Positions 44,701 through 52,578 of a stretch of DNA of 64,000 nt are shown one piece after another. Positions within the stretch are counted from its first letter, which is position 1. Each line of letters begins with the position of its first letter. This stretch comes from Paragorgia papillata (taxonomy: Eukaryota > Cnidaria > Anthozoa > Scleralcyonacea > Coralliidae): NCBI GenBank assembly GCA_035771165.1, contig JAWNZC010000311.1:884501-948500 (forward strand), in the 5' to 3' direction. The notes below the pieces were generated by a model that had not been told where the DNA came from, made no database searches, and saw only the letters and a program-made list of their open reading frames with translations. Both the position numbers and the translations under genes were made by a program.

Positions 44701-45772
44701 TCAGGGTACCTGGGTAACCCTAGAAGTACAGAAAGCGTTAGAGAAGGGTTATCAATTATTAAACATTCACGAGGTGTGGCATTTTCCTCAAACCAGTAAT
44801 GAACTTTTTACTGACTATATTGACACTTTTTTGAAGATTAAGCAGGAATCTAGTGGTTTTCCAGAGGGATGTGACACTGATGAGAAGAGACAGCAATACA
44901 TTGATGAGTACTTCCAAAACGAGGGCATTCGTCTGGAGAGGAACAAGATTGAGAAGAACCCAGGTCTACGAGCGTTATCGAAGCTGATGCTGAATTCGTT
45001 TTGGGGTGAGTATTTTTATATTAAAACTGCTGAAAAAACAAAATTATTTATAATCCGTATGTTTTTATTAATTCTTGCAGGCAAGTTTGCCCAGAAGCCC
45101 AACATGGCCAAAGTGAAGCTAGTTTCCAATCCGGAAGAATACTTTGACATGTTAACCTCTGATGAAATTGAAGTTACCGATGCATCGTTCGTTAGCGACG
45201 ACGTCGTGGAACTCCGCTACGAGAACAAGGAGAACTTCGTGGAGACCAACTCAAGAACTAACGTGGTGATTGCCGCCTTCACGACAGCTCACGCCCGCCT
45301 CAAGCTTTACAGTGTTTTGGAGGAGTTGGAAGAACGAGTGTTATACTACGATACGGATTCTGTGATATACACGAGCAAGCCAGGGCAATCAGACCCAGAG
45401 ACAGGTGTTTACCTTGGAGAACTGACCGACGAACTGGATGGAGACTACATTACAACGTTTGTGTCCGGGGGACCAAAAAACTACGCGTACGAACTCAGTA
45501 GCGGGAAAACGTGTTGTAAAATAAGAGGCATTACTTTAAATTATAAAGCTTTAGAGAAATTGAATTTTAATGTTATGTGTGACATGGTATATCTTAATAC
45601 CATTAGTGATATAGTAGATCCAGTGAAAGTTTCCATAGATACTCCTTTTAAAATTACGAGAGATACGACGACTAAGCAAGTGATTACTAAGCAACAAAGT
45701 AAAGACTATAGGGTAGTTTACAACAAACGCGTTATTGTAGATAGTTTTAATACAGTTCCTTATGGATTTTAA
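41735..45772 (+). CDS. Protein-primed family B DNA polymerase (Polinton pB)
   Basis: Replicates the element. The first likely Met is 41735, just after a 5'-UTR intron (donor AAG|GTAAGA at 41634, acceptor TTTAACAG at 41732). The longer frame from 41639 reads intron. A second intron, 45006-45080 (75 nt, GTGAGT...TTGCAG), sits inside NSFWG|KFAQ and has no stop, so the frame stays open. Domains: acidic N-terminus, an OTU-like segment with DNLCLARAI and NHYDVI, several CxxC zinc clusters (42960-43290), exonuclease (FFDFE 43403-43417; HNFQGYDGYF; YCRSDVD), palm (DFTSLYP 44443-44463; LMLNSFWG; YYDTDS 45344-45361). The terminal-protein-type N-terminus is not obvious. All catalytic acids are present and no lesion is seen. 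Confidence 0.95.
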   Translation: MDLIDVIKGCTSVEQIEALEWLFNFDERHKEAAFNQRIVILVNELVRDLEVERRGIYPDMFTGWSTEERALFNADWNDDSFINDLPSTPEVMPEWFDVEWDDDSFLDHLPPTPEVMPKATQTGEGSRKRPVQDDDGASTSKKAKTVPLFTVKSVKQVKVKKFKTTGLDYRVQFHDFQVRGLPDVLRLLHQVFDSLLDRVTDGVAMHDQVRFVMHSPQLEYPISLPFMPRERLTAERILAEVERVIQSNDTFTLDDSITVNIIHVEMPNGGTGKKRYIPNLEKYLTNKRAIVRIQNKDNLCLARAIVVAKAKVDNDERYSYIKNSRGTLQGDLAHDLHKKADVPLGQCGIEEVKKFQTYLTDYQINIVSKEHLNTIIYSGPEAAKHIYLYAHDNHYDVISSMPAFLARKKYCHVCKKGYDKIEDHLCGDTCKLCYTQNCPITGWVHCEDCNRFFKSQDCFDRHKATEGEKRSICASAVKCKHCNHVVKRANELNHNCGLVRCTVCQKYVEPENHQCYIQPVKQRKTDSGTQSDTNLLDDEAAVGVEQVTESDYNQLLFFDFECTQEGGDHIPNLCVVHNESGQEWVFCGPNTRDEFCEWIFQEQHAGSIVLAHNFQGYDGYFILQYLHKNGLVPEVIMRGAKILTLNVPVLKIKFVDSLCFIPMRLASFPKTFGLAELAKGYFPHHFNIEANQSYVGPIPAAKYFDPDGMSPDDRSKFYEWYNPLEASDYVFDFQEEILKYCRSDVDILRRCSLEFREQFRSVTDIDPFEKCLTIASACNLVFRKNFLRENTIAIIPPHGYRPEDKQSVIARDTINPVSQQTMQDLHQRTLEKTRYLRAQGYNVVEMWECDLRRQVEADPEMKAYFDRFEIAEPLEPRHSLYGGRTNAATLFHECRENEKIHYVDFTSLYPWTNKYCTYPVDHPEIITENFGDISQYFGLVKCTVLPPRRLLHPVLPYRAHGKLMFSLCRTCTDDLQQVPCNHTDQERAFQGTWVTLEVQKALEKGYQLLNIHEVWHFPQTSNELFTDYIDTFLKIKQESSGFPEGCDTDEKRQQYIDEYFQNEGIRLERNKIEKNPGLRALSKLMLNSFWGEYFYIKTAEKTKLFIIRMFLLILAGKFAQKPNMAKVKLVSNPEEYFDMLTSDEIEVTDASFVSDDVVELRYENKENFVETNSRTNVVIAAFTTAHARLKLYSVLEELEERVLYYDTDSVIYTSKPGQSDPETGVYLGELTDELDGDYITTFVSGGPKNYAYELSSGKTCCKIRGITLNYKALEKLNFNVMCDMVYLNTISDIVDPVKVSIDTPFKITRDTTTKQVITKQQSKDYRVVYNKRVIVDSFNTVPYGF

Positions 45773-45874
45773 CTTTGTGTGTTTGTAAATAGTTTTGAAA
45801 TTTTGTGTGTACTTGTAAATAGGAAAAATTACATCTTTTATTAACACTATCGTCTTGTTTTGAAGAAAAATGTT

Positions 45875-45958
45875 TGCCAAGAGTGGGATTCGAACCCACG
45901 CGTGCAAATGCACATTGGATCTTGAATCCAACGCCTTAACCACTCGGCCATCCAGGCA
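45875..45958 (-). tRNA. tRNA-Leu(CAA)
   Basis: 84 nt read on the minus strand. Box A is TGGCCGAGTGG, the D-arm is leucine-type, the anticodon loop is TTCAAGA (anticodon CAA) on a TTGGA/TCCAA stem. A long variable arm has a GTGCA/TGCAC stem. Box B is GGTTCGAATCC. The acceptor stem TGCCTGG/CTTGGCA has one T-T mismatch and one G-T pair. CCA is not encoded, as expected in eukaryotes. A TTTTT pol III terminator follows (about 45866-45870). It lies inside the Polinton, antisense to the flanking genes. Confidence 0.9.
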
Positions 45959-46162
45959 CTTACATTTAAAGTTCCATATTTGCGGTTTATACACAATTTG
46001 ATCATGGGGTAACATAGGCTCCTTGGGGATCAGAGAGGGCACATGTTGTATTATTCAAACGGGACTAATTATCAAATAAAAGTCCTTCCGGGACACATAA
46101 GTCCTTGAGAATCTAACGTAATTTAAAGTTGTCGCTAAAACTCTAAACGTTTAGTGTACATC

Positions 46163-46399
46163 ATGCCTCGGAAGCGTAAGGACTGCCCCCTCTGTGGAAA
46201 GAAAAGTTTCCTCAAATTGTCCAACCATTTGGCTGACTTCCATCAATTGTCCTCAAAAGATAGACAATCGTATTTGATTCGCGCTAAAGCTTCTCCTATA
46301 GATTTAGAAACTTTGTTAAACGAATTACACAGACTTATCCGAAATACTAAGTACACAAAACGGGTACAATGTACGAAGCGGCCAAAATGGTATAAATAA
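46163..46399 (+). CDS. Small zinc-finger protein of the Polinton
   Basis: 79 residues from MPRKRKDCPLCGKK. A single C2H2 finger, CPLCGKKSFLKLSNHLADFH, is followed by a helical basic tail (LLNELHRLIRNTKYTKRVQ). It lies 32 bp upstream of the ATPase and on the same strand. Short C2H2 proteins occur at this place in many Polintons and may bind the packaged DNA. The alternative start at 46154 adds three residues. Confidence 0.7.
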   Translation: MPRKRKDCPLCGKKSFLKLSNHLADFHQLSSKDRQSYLIRAKASPIDLETLLNELHRLIRNTKYTKRVQCTKRPKWYK

Positions 46400-46431
46400 G
46401 ATTTCACAAGATCGTTCTGTTCAGTTTAACT

Positions 46432-47070
46432 ATGTACTCCATACAGTTAACACATCCTTTTGGGCTCATGGTCTCCGGGGGGACCAAGACGGGGAAGACA
46501 TCCTTTGTCAAGGAATTGTTAGCCAACGCCCAAATCATGATTGACCCTGCTCCAGAAAATATCATGTATTTCTACTCGGAATATCAAAATACGTTTGCCG
46601 AAATAGAAACCCTAATTCCAGGGATTCAGTTTGTCCAAGGTTTGCCCCAATCGATGTTGGATAGCATTAATCCCCAAACAAGAAATCTATTTATAATTGA
46701 CGATATGATGGGAGAAAAAGACGCTGAAATTGCTAAACTCTTTACGAAAAAATCACACCATGGGAATCTCAGTGTAATTTATATCGTGCAAAACTTATTT
46801 CATCAAAGCAAAGATCACCGTACCATCTCTCTAAACGCTAGTTACTTAGTCCTCACGAAAAATGTCCGCGATGCCAGTCAAATCATTCATCTTGCTAAGC
46901 AACTGTATCCTAGCAACACAAAATTTTTCCAGCAAGCCTACCAGATGGCGACTAAAGAACCATATTCCTACTTGTTTGCTGATCTCACTCCGACCTGTCC
47001 CGATGAAATCCGAGTAAGATCCGGGATCTTTCCGACGGACACCCACTACGTGTACCAGCCCAGAGTATAA
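46432..47070 (+). CDS. Genome-packaging ATPase (A32/FtsK-HerA superfamily)
   Basis: 212 residues. Walker A is GGTKTGKT (residues 16-23) and Walker B is NLFIIDDMM (85-93). A following SVIYIVQNLFHQ (sensor-like) and SLNASYLVLTKN are typical of Polinton/PLV packaging ATPases. It pumps the element's DNA into capsids made from the MCP and penton-like proteins encoded in the opposite block. Full length for the family. No lesions. 13 bp upstream of the next gene. Confidence 0.95.
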   Translation: MYSIQLTHPFGLMVSGGTKTGKTSFVKELLANAQIMIDPAPENIMYFYSEYQNTFAEIETLIPGIQFVQGLPQSMLDSINPQTRNLFIIDDMMGEKDAEIAKLFTKKSHHGNLSVIYIVQNLFHQSKDHRTISLNASYLVLTKNVRDASQIIHLAKQLYPSNTKFFQQAYQMATKEPYSYLFADLTPTCPDEIRVRSGIFPTDTHYVYQPRV

Positions 47071-47083
47071 AAAGGGTTGTTCA

Positions 47084-47434
47084 GTGACAATGCGATCATT
47101 TGACAATGTCTGCTTGTATAAGAGGAACTGCGACGTTTTAAAAGTATTGGCAAAGTGTAATCCTCAACTGCGAAACGCAATTATAAAAGCTGCCGACGAC
47201 GATTTAATAGAAGCCATTAGGCAGTGTCTTTTGAACGTGTGGTGTGAAACAATTAAGATTACTCCTAAGACAGCAAGGAAACTAGTCCCTTATAACGACC
47301 ATATCAAGTTTGTTGCTGATAAGCGTAATCCAGTAACAAAAAGAAAGAAAGTTATTCTACAAGAAGGTGAAGGTTTTCTACCGTTTCTCTTAGCTCCTGT
47401 ACTTGAACAACTGGCAAGTTTTTTAACCAAATAA
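47084..47434 (+). CDS. Conserved Polinton protein, possible core/membrane-active protein
   Basis: 116 residues. An N-terminal helical part (LKVLAKCNPQLRNAIIKAAD, DDLIEAIRQCLLNV) leads to a basic middle (KRNPVTKRKKVIL) and a hydrophobic C-terminal helix preceded by Gly (GEGFLPFLLAPVLEQL). The stop and the next start overlap by one base (TAATG). The family is common in animal Polintons. Its role is not established to my knowledge. The amphipathic C-terminus would suit a virion core or membrane-active protein. Confidence 0.65.
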   Translation: MTMRSFDNVCLYKRNCDVLKVLAKCNPQLRNAIIKAADDDLIEAIRQCLLNVWCETIKITPKTARKLVPYNDHIKFVADKRNPVTKRKKVILQEGEGFLPFLLAPVLEQLASFLTK

Positions 47435-48168
47435 TGGAACATGTCAGGAGATTGGTACTAGTTCCAGAACATATGACAGATAGAAAGAAACCCTTGGTCA
47501 CTCCTTTAACAGCGCAGGTGAATGAACTAGACTCAGAAATGCAAAATCTTCTTAAACGTCAAGATATAACACAAGACGAGAAAGTGAAAATGTACGATCA
47601 GTCGCTGCAACGTTATCTGGGTTATTACGATAAAAGAATGAGTAGACCAGTACGTGTAAACGTCGTATCGACCACGCCATCCACTGACGACAAACCTGAA
47701 GAATCAGCGAATACAGAAGAGACTGCTGAAACAGCACCCTCCGAGTTGCCTGGAGAGATAGAAACTGACATTTTAGAAAGTGTGCCTGTAACAATGAAGT
47801 CAAGAGCTCGACAGTTGGTTAAGAAACTTAAAGCAAATAAAGACCTCATAGGATGGACTGGCCAAGGACAGATGGTGTTTAAAGGACGACCCATTCCGGG
47901 TACAAATGTTGTTGACTTGGTCAACGATTCTCTGCGTCAACGAAAGAATTTCAACCCTGCTGGATGGCAGCTTTTCGCAAAAGCATTAGGAAACATGAAT
48001 GTTCCCGAAGGCATTATCAGAAATGAAAATCGTTTAAGCATGGTACGAGAATATAAGACTAAAGATATTTCAGACACCGCCCACCTAACGTCACAGGTAG
48101 CCCCAGCAACATCAAAAAGAACAAAACGAAGAGACAAAAACTTACATCCATATAAATGGGTTAAATAA
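47434..48168 (+). CDS. Conserved Polinton protein (244 aa), function unknown
   Basis: An N-terminal helical region (RLVLVPEHMTDRKKP, DEKVKMYDQSLQRYLGYYDK) is followed by an acidic low-complexity stretch (about residues 85-110). A conserved basic domain comes next (KSRARQLVKKLKANKDL, GQMVFKGRPIPGTNVVDLV, NPAGWQLFAKALGNM), then a basic tail. The last gene of the rightward block; an AATAAA lies at 48198-48203. Undamaged. Probably an accessory virion protein. Confidence 0.65.
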   Translation: MEHVRRLVLVPEHMTDRKKPLVTPLTAQVNELDSEMQNLLKRQDITQDEKVKMYDQSLQRYLGYYDKRMSRPVRVNVVSTTPSTDDKPEESANTEETAETAPSELPGEIETDILESVPVTMKSRARQLVKKLKANKDLIGWTGQGQMVFKGRPIPGTNVVDLVNDSLRQRKNFNPAGWQLFAKALGNMNVPEGIIRNENRLSMVREYKTKDISDTAHLTSQVAPATSKRTKRRDKNLHPYKWVK

Positions 48169-48234
48169 ATTTATTCCCTGTAAAGCTTTGATATCACAAT
48201 AAAGAATTGTTTACAACATTTTCTTGTATTTATA
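48169..48234. terminator. Bidirectional polyadenylation region between convergent blocks
   Basis: AATAAA on the plus strand at 48198-48203 and on the minus strand at 48175-48170 lie within the 66-bp gap. The 3' ends of the two convergent transcripts would overlap. Confidence 0.6.
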
Positions 48235-48695
48235 TTACACACAATAATATTTACGCATAAAGTCACGAACTAGCATGTCATTCCATTCTATATTATCAGT
48301 AAACATGCCAACAATTGTTGACATGGGTATATTTCTACATCGATGTAAAGCATAAAATAAACAATATTGTCCACACACTCGAGACCCTAATGACTGTAAA
48401 GTTTGTTCATTCCAAGTAAAACTACTAGTATGATCTCGTAAAAACGTTTCAAAGGTTTTGCTATAAAAGCCCGGTTCTTGTCCGTACGAATCCATGAACT
48501 CCCTTTTCCATCTGTGGTAAGATAAATTGCTACCCAATGCGTACCAGATCCATTACTAGAATCCACATTCAGAATAAAACCGCTAGGTCTTTCCGATATC
48601 TGACTTGGTAGACAATCCGATGGTAACACGTCTTTAAATACGGTCTTGGTAAATGTATCACCTTTCAGGACGTTCAGGATTTGTAGAGTGTTCAT
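48235..48695 (-). pseudogene. Adenain/Ulp1-type cysteine protease (Polinton PRO), one frameshift
   Basis: Start ATG 48695, one base after the MCP stop codon. The first frame (to about 48510) has FILNVDSSNGSGTHWVAIYL, giving the catalytic His. The second frame (from about 48510 down to 48235) has FMDSYGQEPG (Asp) and VCGQYCLFYALHR (Cys). Order His-Asp-Cys and spacing match adenovirus-type maturation proteases. The frames are offset by one base at an A/G run near 48505-48512, so this copy is broken or the run is misassembled. A programmed slip is less likely because no canonical heptamer is present. Confidence 0.88.
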
Positions 48696-48696
48696 C

Positions 48697-50043
48697 TTAA
48701 CTGCTAAAGTCGCACAAAACGTTGCGGTTGGCGTCAATTTCGATAAGACTTTGAAATTCTCCAAGCACCACGATATTTATAGCTGTTGTCAGAGCCGTTC
48801 CAAATTGACATTCTATCGATACGTTTCCATTTTTAATCGGTTGAATATGATCGCTCAGGCACAGATCAGCTGTCAGATCAAACACGAATAGAGTGTACCC
48901 ATTGGCATACTCGTCTCGTGTAATACCATTGCCATCATTTTGAAATAATTTGTTAGTACCAGCATACAAGGTTTGGAAAGCGGACACGTAGTTACTTCCT
49001 CTCGCAGCAGCAAATTTCAGTTGCAGGGGTTTTCCAGGCAAATGCTCCCCATTTACCGTTAGACCAAGAGAAGTAATGTCGTAGTTTTTGAAATTGAAAG
49101 GATTTTTGGTATATGTACCATTGTGAGCGTCTGCATCCACCATTCCAATAACCACTCGATCAGGTAGAGGGCCTTGAAATATGTTTGGTTGATTACCCGA
49201 CATATTTCCTCTCGGTACAGAAACCACTTTACAACTGACACGATTGATAGGGTACTTGGCCGTGACACGTTGAAGGGCATGGGTATGAGCCAACATAACG
49301 GTCGAAGAGACGTTGACACGTCGAACGCGAAATACACATTCTTCCAAAACCACTTTAAAGTCAGGATGCTCTGCTGACGACACTAGGGAAAATGGGGTTC
49401 TCGAACGCACTAGCTTGAGTTTGATTGGTACAGCACCAAGAATATAACGGTCTTGTGCAAACAGATCGTAATGGATTCTGCCTTCCATAGCCACAGACTT
49501 ACTTTGACTTGCATGAACATACCGCACTTTCAAACCCTTGTTTGCATCGGCATCTACTGCTACAGGGTTCACGACATCCATTCGACCAGCTTGATCTTTA
49601 TAGAACAGCGCTGAGGTCAGATGAGATGATTTTGCGTCTTTGCTAAAGTTCAGTACAGTTTCCATATATGATCGGTAGGGATAAGCAGTGCTCGACGGTG
49701 TGACAAGTTTGTTGTTCAGGTAAACTTCTACTTGCGAAAATAAAGCATGCATCCACAGATTTACAGGTCCGACTTGAACATTTTCATCGAGATTAGATCC
49801 GTCGTTGTTGGTTATCTTTGCTTTCACGTGTAGATAACTATTTGCTAAATCGGTATACACATCAGAATTTGCAGCACACAGAAACTCGATGGTGTCTGAA
49901 GCTCCAATATTCTATACTGGATCTATATCTTCCCAAAATCCTTTATTCATTTCTACTTGTGTAGCAGGCATTACAAATAAATCTAATTCTGATTTTCCAC
50001 ACTCACACGAATCTTTATGTAGGACACTAAAAGCTTGACTCAT
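48697..50043 (-). pseudogene. Major capsid protein (double jelly-roll), one in-frame stop
   Basis: The 449-codon frame starts at 50043 (ATGA overlap with the upstream gene's stop). It contains one TAG at 49916-49914, about codon 43, leaving a 387-codon open part (48697-49860). The body has the Polinton MCP pattern: YTDLANSYLHVKAKI near the start, VNLWMHALFSQVEVYLNNK, YPYRSYMETVLNF, HYDLFAQDRYILG, VMLAHTHALQRVTAKYPI, VVIGMVDADAHNGTYTKNPF, ending NIVVLGEFQSLIEIDANRNV. It would form the hexagonal capsid shell. No other lesion seen. Confidence 0.93.
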
Positions 50044-50516
50044 GATTTATATTTTATAAACGGTCCAATCTTTGCTTCCGTAGGCTCAGATGTTTTCTTC
50101 TTCACAGTTTGCGAACGACTGACGGTTTTACGTCTTGTGTTGACTTTTATAGGAGAATTCACCCGTTTGCGTTTACGACCGGCTCCTGATTGGTTCGTAA
50201 TCCGACGGACCCCTTTTTGAGCAAGATCTTTCACGGCTTCAGAACCACGCCCTTTTATCGCTTGCTTTACATTCTTCCCTGCCAGAACATCTTGACCAAC
50301 GTCTTTTACAGCTTGCAGAGCTCTTCTTCCAATAGCTTGAGCTCCTCATTTTACCAGGGGTATTGCAAAGCGTGCAATACTTTTAAAAAAACTTCCAATG
50401 CCGTAACCTTTCTGAATACGTGCACCTCGGAAACCAGGTAGACTTCCACCTTGTTGTCTTCTTAAATAATGCTGTTGAAATTGCTTTACGTCTGGAATTA
50501 TAATTGTATGTCTCAT
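50040..50516 (-). pseudogene. pVI/pX-like basic minor virion protein, one in-frame stop
   Basis: 159 codons from 50516, with a TGA at 50348-50346. The N-terminus IIPDVKQFQQHYLRRQQGG, LPGFRGARIQKGYGIGSFF is the highly conserved start of this Polinton protein. An amphipathic helix follows the G-x-G-x-x-F-F motif. After the stop come AIGRRALQAVKDVGQDVLAG and a very basic tail (GRKRKRVN, TRRKTV). In function it resembles adenovirus internal capsid proteins that bind DNA and may disrupt membranes. Its stop overlaps the MCP start (ATGA). Confidence 0.75.
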
Positions 50517-50518
50517 TT

Positions 50519-51271
50519 TTAAATGAAATACGAAGATCTTCGCTGTCTAAAGTGAAGTGTCACGATCGACTTCCCGAAGCCAAATGATACGTTTTCGTTT
50601 TTGTCGTCCTTTATATTCACTTCAATTGTTTCGAAGGACTTTACCTTGACAGGAATATATTGTAGGTTACGGAGACTGACATTCACGTTTTCTCCATAAC
50701 TTCCTTGAGTATTGACAATTCTCAGTAGGGGCAGTTTGACATCACCGACAAACTGTGCATCCACGATATCAGTGTATACATACATGGCTGAAAATCCACC
50801 GTTAACATCTGCTACGTAAGGACTTAGGGTTTTCTTTTTAATAAAGGTGTCTTGTTGAAACCCCAATGTTGTAGCAATGTCACCACTAAACCAAACGTTT
50901 GCCCCATGTTTTACATCGACGGCAACTTTCCGCGTACTTCGATTATACGTAAAATTTATCTTGGCTCGTGCCTCTTTGTTCATGCTACGGTTTAAAGCCT
51001 CCACCAGCTCAGCAATGGTGTTATAGTAGCCATCTGGGATAATACCCGTATCGTCATATTTTGTTCCAGCGTTATAGAGAAACGTTTGTTGACTACCTTT
51101 TCGAATCGCGCTCCATGTATGGGGATAATATAACTCTGATAAAGCTACTTCCCAGTCACCTGTCAGTTGTATAGTTTCAGCAAGTTTCACTTTAAAATTT
51201 GCTACAGTATTATCTGGAAAATACTCCATAGAACTATTGCATGGAAGCGTTAAATAAAACTGTGTTGCCAT
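50519..51271 (-). CDS. Penton-like minor capsid protein
   Basis: Start MATQFYLTLPCNSSMEYFPD at 51271; the longer frame from 51316 is unlikely. About 250 residues. The opening, followed by FKVKLAETIQLTGDWEVALS and ELYYPHTW, is a strongly conserved block of animal Polintons. The C-terminal half is beta-rich and ends SFGFGKSIVTLHFRQ. By position next to the MCP and by known Polinton biology it is the single-jelly-roll penton candidate. Undamaged. Its stop lies 3 bp before the pVI-like start. Confidence 0.8.
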   Translation of the reverse strand: MATQFYLTLPCNSSMEYFPDNTVANFKVKLAETIQLTGDWEVALSELYYPHTWSAIRKGSQQTFLYNAGTKYDDTGIIPDGYYNTIAELVEALNRSMNKEARAKINFTYNRSTRKVAVDVKHGANVWFSGDIATTLGFQQDTFIKKKTLSPYVADVNGGFSAMYVYTDIVDAQFVGDVKLPLLRIVNTQGSYGENVNVSLRNLQYIPVKVKSFETIEVNIKDDKNENVSFGFGKSIVTLHFRQRRSSYFI

Positions 51272-51320
51272 GTCGAAGAATAATACACAAATGAACACAA
51301 ATTGTAAAATACACACATTT

Positions 51321-52403
51321 TTATTTCGTTATATCTTTTACATTATCGGCTGATACCCAAGAATTAAAATCTTCAGGGTAGCCTAACCATTTTACAAGAT
51401 ATTCTCTACGTTTACCACGCATGCGTGACGTAATTACTCTTTCTATTCTATAAAAGTCACTATCTGTCTTTGTAACTCTTTGCAATTCCTGTTCGTAAAA
51501 TGTTCCTTGTAACTCTTCTCCGTGATAATCAGCAATCCTGTACACTGGCGGTCGTCTGGGTACTCGCTTCGTGATGGTGAACACCTCTTCGGTCCAGTTA
51601 GGTAAGTAACCTTTCTTGAATGTACGTCTTGCTTTGCTAATCCGAACTTGGTCATCAATGTTGAATTTATATTTGATGGGTTTGCTGGACTCATCACCAT
51701 ACAGTTTTTGCCACACAATACTTTCGTTTTCACGATTAACATCAGCTGGTCTTATCCCAATACTACGGTGTCTCGAATGGTTGTAGGAATATACTAATTT
51801 TTGTAGTACATCGGTATATTTCAGCGTATTCTTTGCTGTAAAATATTTCCACATTTTCCCCTTTAACGTTCGGTTAAATCGTTCAACGATGGATGCCTTG
51901 GTATCGTTGTGTGTTGTAAAAAATCGAATATGTTTGTCCTTCAATAACTTTTGAAAACGTTTATTGGTAAATTCTGTTCCTTTATCGGTATGAAGTTTTT
52001 CCGGCTTCCTTCCTTTCTTTAGTATCTTTTCAAAGGATTTCACCAAACTCTCTCCAGTCTTTGTTTTTAATGGTTCCACCCATGCAAATTTGGACAGTAC
52101 ATCAATAACAGTTAAAACGTATTTATAACCATTATTTGTTTTACTAAGCGAGTCCATAATTACTAGATCCGCCTCCCATTGTTCATCCATCGCTCCAACA
52201 ATAACACGATTTCGCTTGAAATTATGTCGTACGGGTTTATGCAAAGTATAGGTATCTTGTTGTCTAAGCCATGTTTTTATCTTGTTTCGGGATATCTGGA
52301 ATTTTCCGTCACTTTTTACGACACGGTATAAGGCATCTACGCCTCCAAAACTTGCTGGACTTTTTGGGTTGTAATACAGGTCGTGAAGGTATAGCTCCGC
52401 CAT
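51321..52403 (-). CDS. Retroviral-type (RVE) integrase with C-terminal chromodomain
   Basis: 360 residues. The DDE triad lies at D79 (QWEADLVIMD), D140 (LHTDKGTEF) and E174 (ASIVERFNRT), followed by YSYNHSRHRSIGIRPADVN. An SH3-like DNA-binding region spans residues 245-300. A chromodomain at 317-358 has DFYRIERVI, YLVKWLGYP and NSWVSADNV. It integrates the element, making the observed 6-bp duplication; the chromodomain could target particular histone marks. No HHCC zinc finger is obvious at the N-terminus. Undamaged. Confidence 0.96.
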   Translation of the reverse strand: MAELYLHDLYYNPKSPASFGGVDALYRVVKSDGKFQISRNKIKTWLRQQDTYTLHKPVRHNFKRNRVIVGAMDEQWEADLVIMDSLSKTNNGYKYVLTVIDVLSKFAWVEPLKTKTGESLVKSFEKILKKGRKPEKLHTDKGTEFTNKRFQKLLKDKHIRFFTTHNDTKASIVERFNRTLKGKMWKYFTAKNTLKYTDVLQKLVYSYNHSRHRSIGIRPADVNRENESIVWQKLYGDESSKPIKYKFNIDDQVRISKARRTFKKGYLPNWTEEVFTITKRVPRRPPVYRIADYHGEELQGTFYEQELQRVTKTDSDFYRIERVITSRMRGKRREYLVKWLGYPEDFNSWVSADNVKDITK

Positions 52404-52515
52404 CTAATTCGGATGCCTGTATCACAATCTTCCCCCCACAGCACGCCGAGATGCAGCGAATCTTTCGAAAAATATTACGAAGGGCTATTTGTGGTAAACC
52501 GCCACAGCAAGTCAT
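52309..52515 (-). CDS. Candidate small Cys-rich overlapping ORF
   Basis: It starts MTCCGGLPQIALRNIF at 52515 and continues RKIRCISACCGGKIVIQ, then overlaps the integrase start in another frame to 52309. The paired CCGG motifs around a basic RxRCxSxCC core recall tiny proteins seen in several animal DNA-virus-like elements. The gap between integrase (52403) and the next gene (52579) is otherwise empty. It could be chance. Confidence 0.35.
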   Translation of the reverse strand: MTCCGGLPQIALRNIFRKIRCISACCGGKIVIQASELDGGAIPSRPVLQPKKSSKFWRRRCLIPCRKK

Positions 52516-52578
52516 GTTCACACAATTAAGGTTAGAGGTAAATGAATGAAAAAGAGCAACGACGCAACATATATACAC

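Noticed and set aside
48500..48515. Programmed -1 frameshift in the protease
   Set aside because: No canonical X XXY YYZ slippery heptamer in phase. A simple indel in a homopolymer explains it better, as in the GRF gene.
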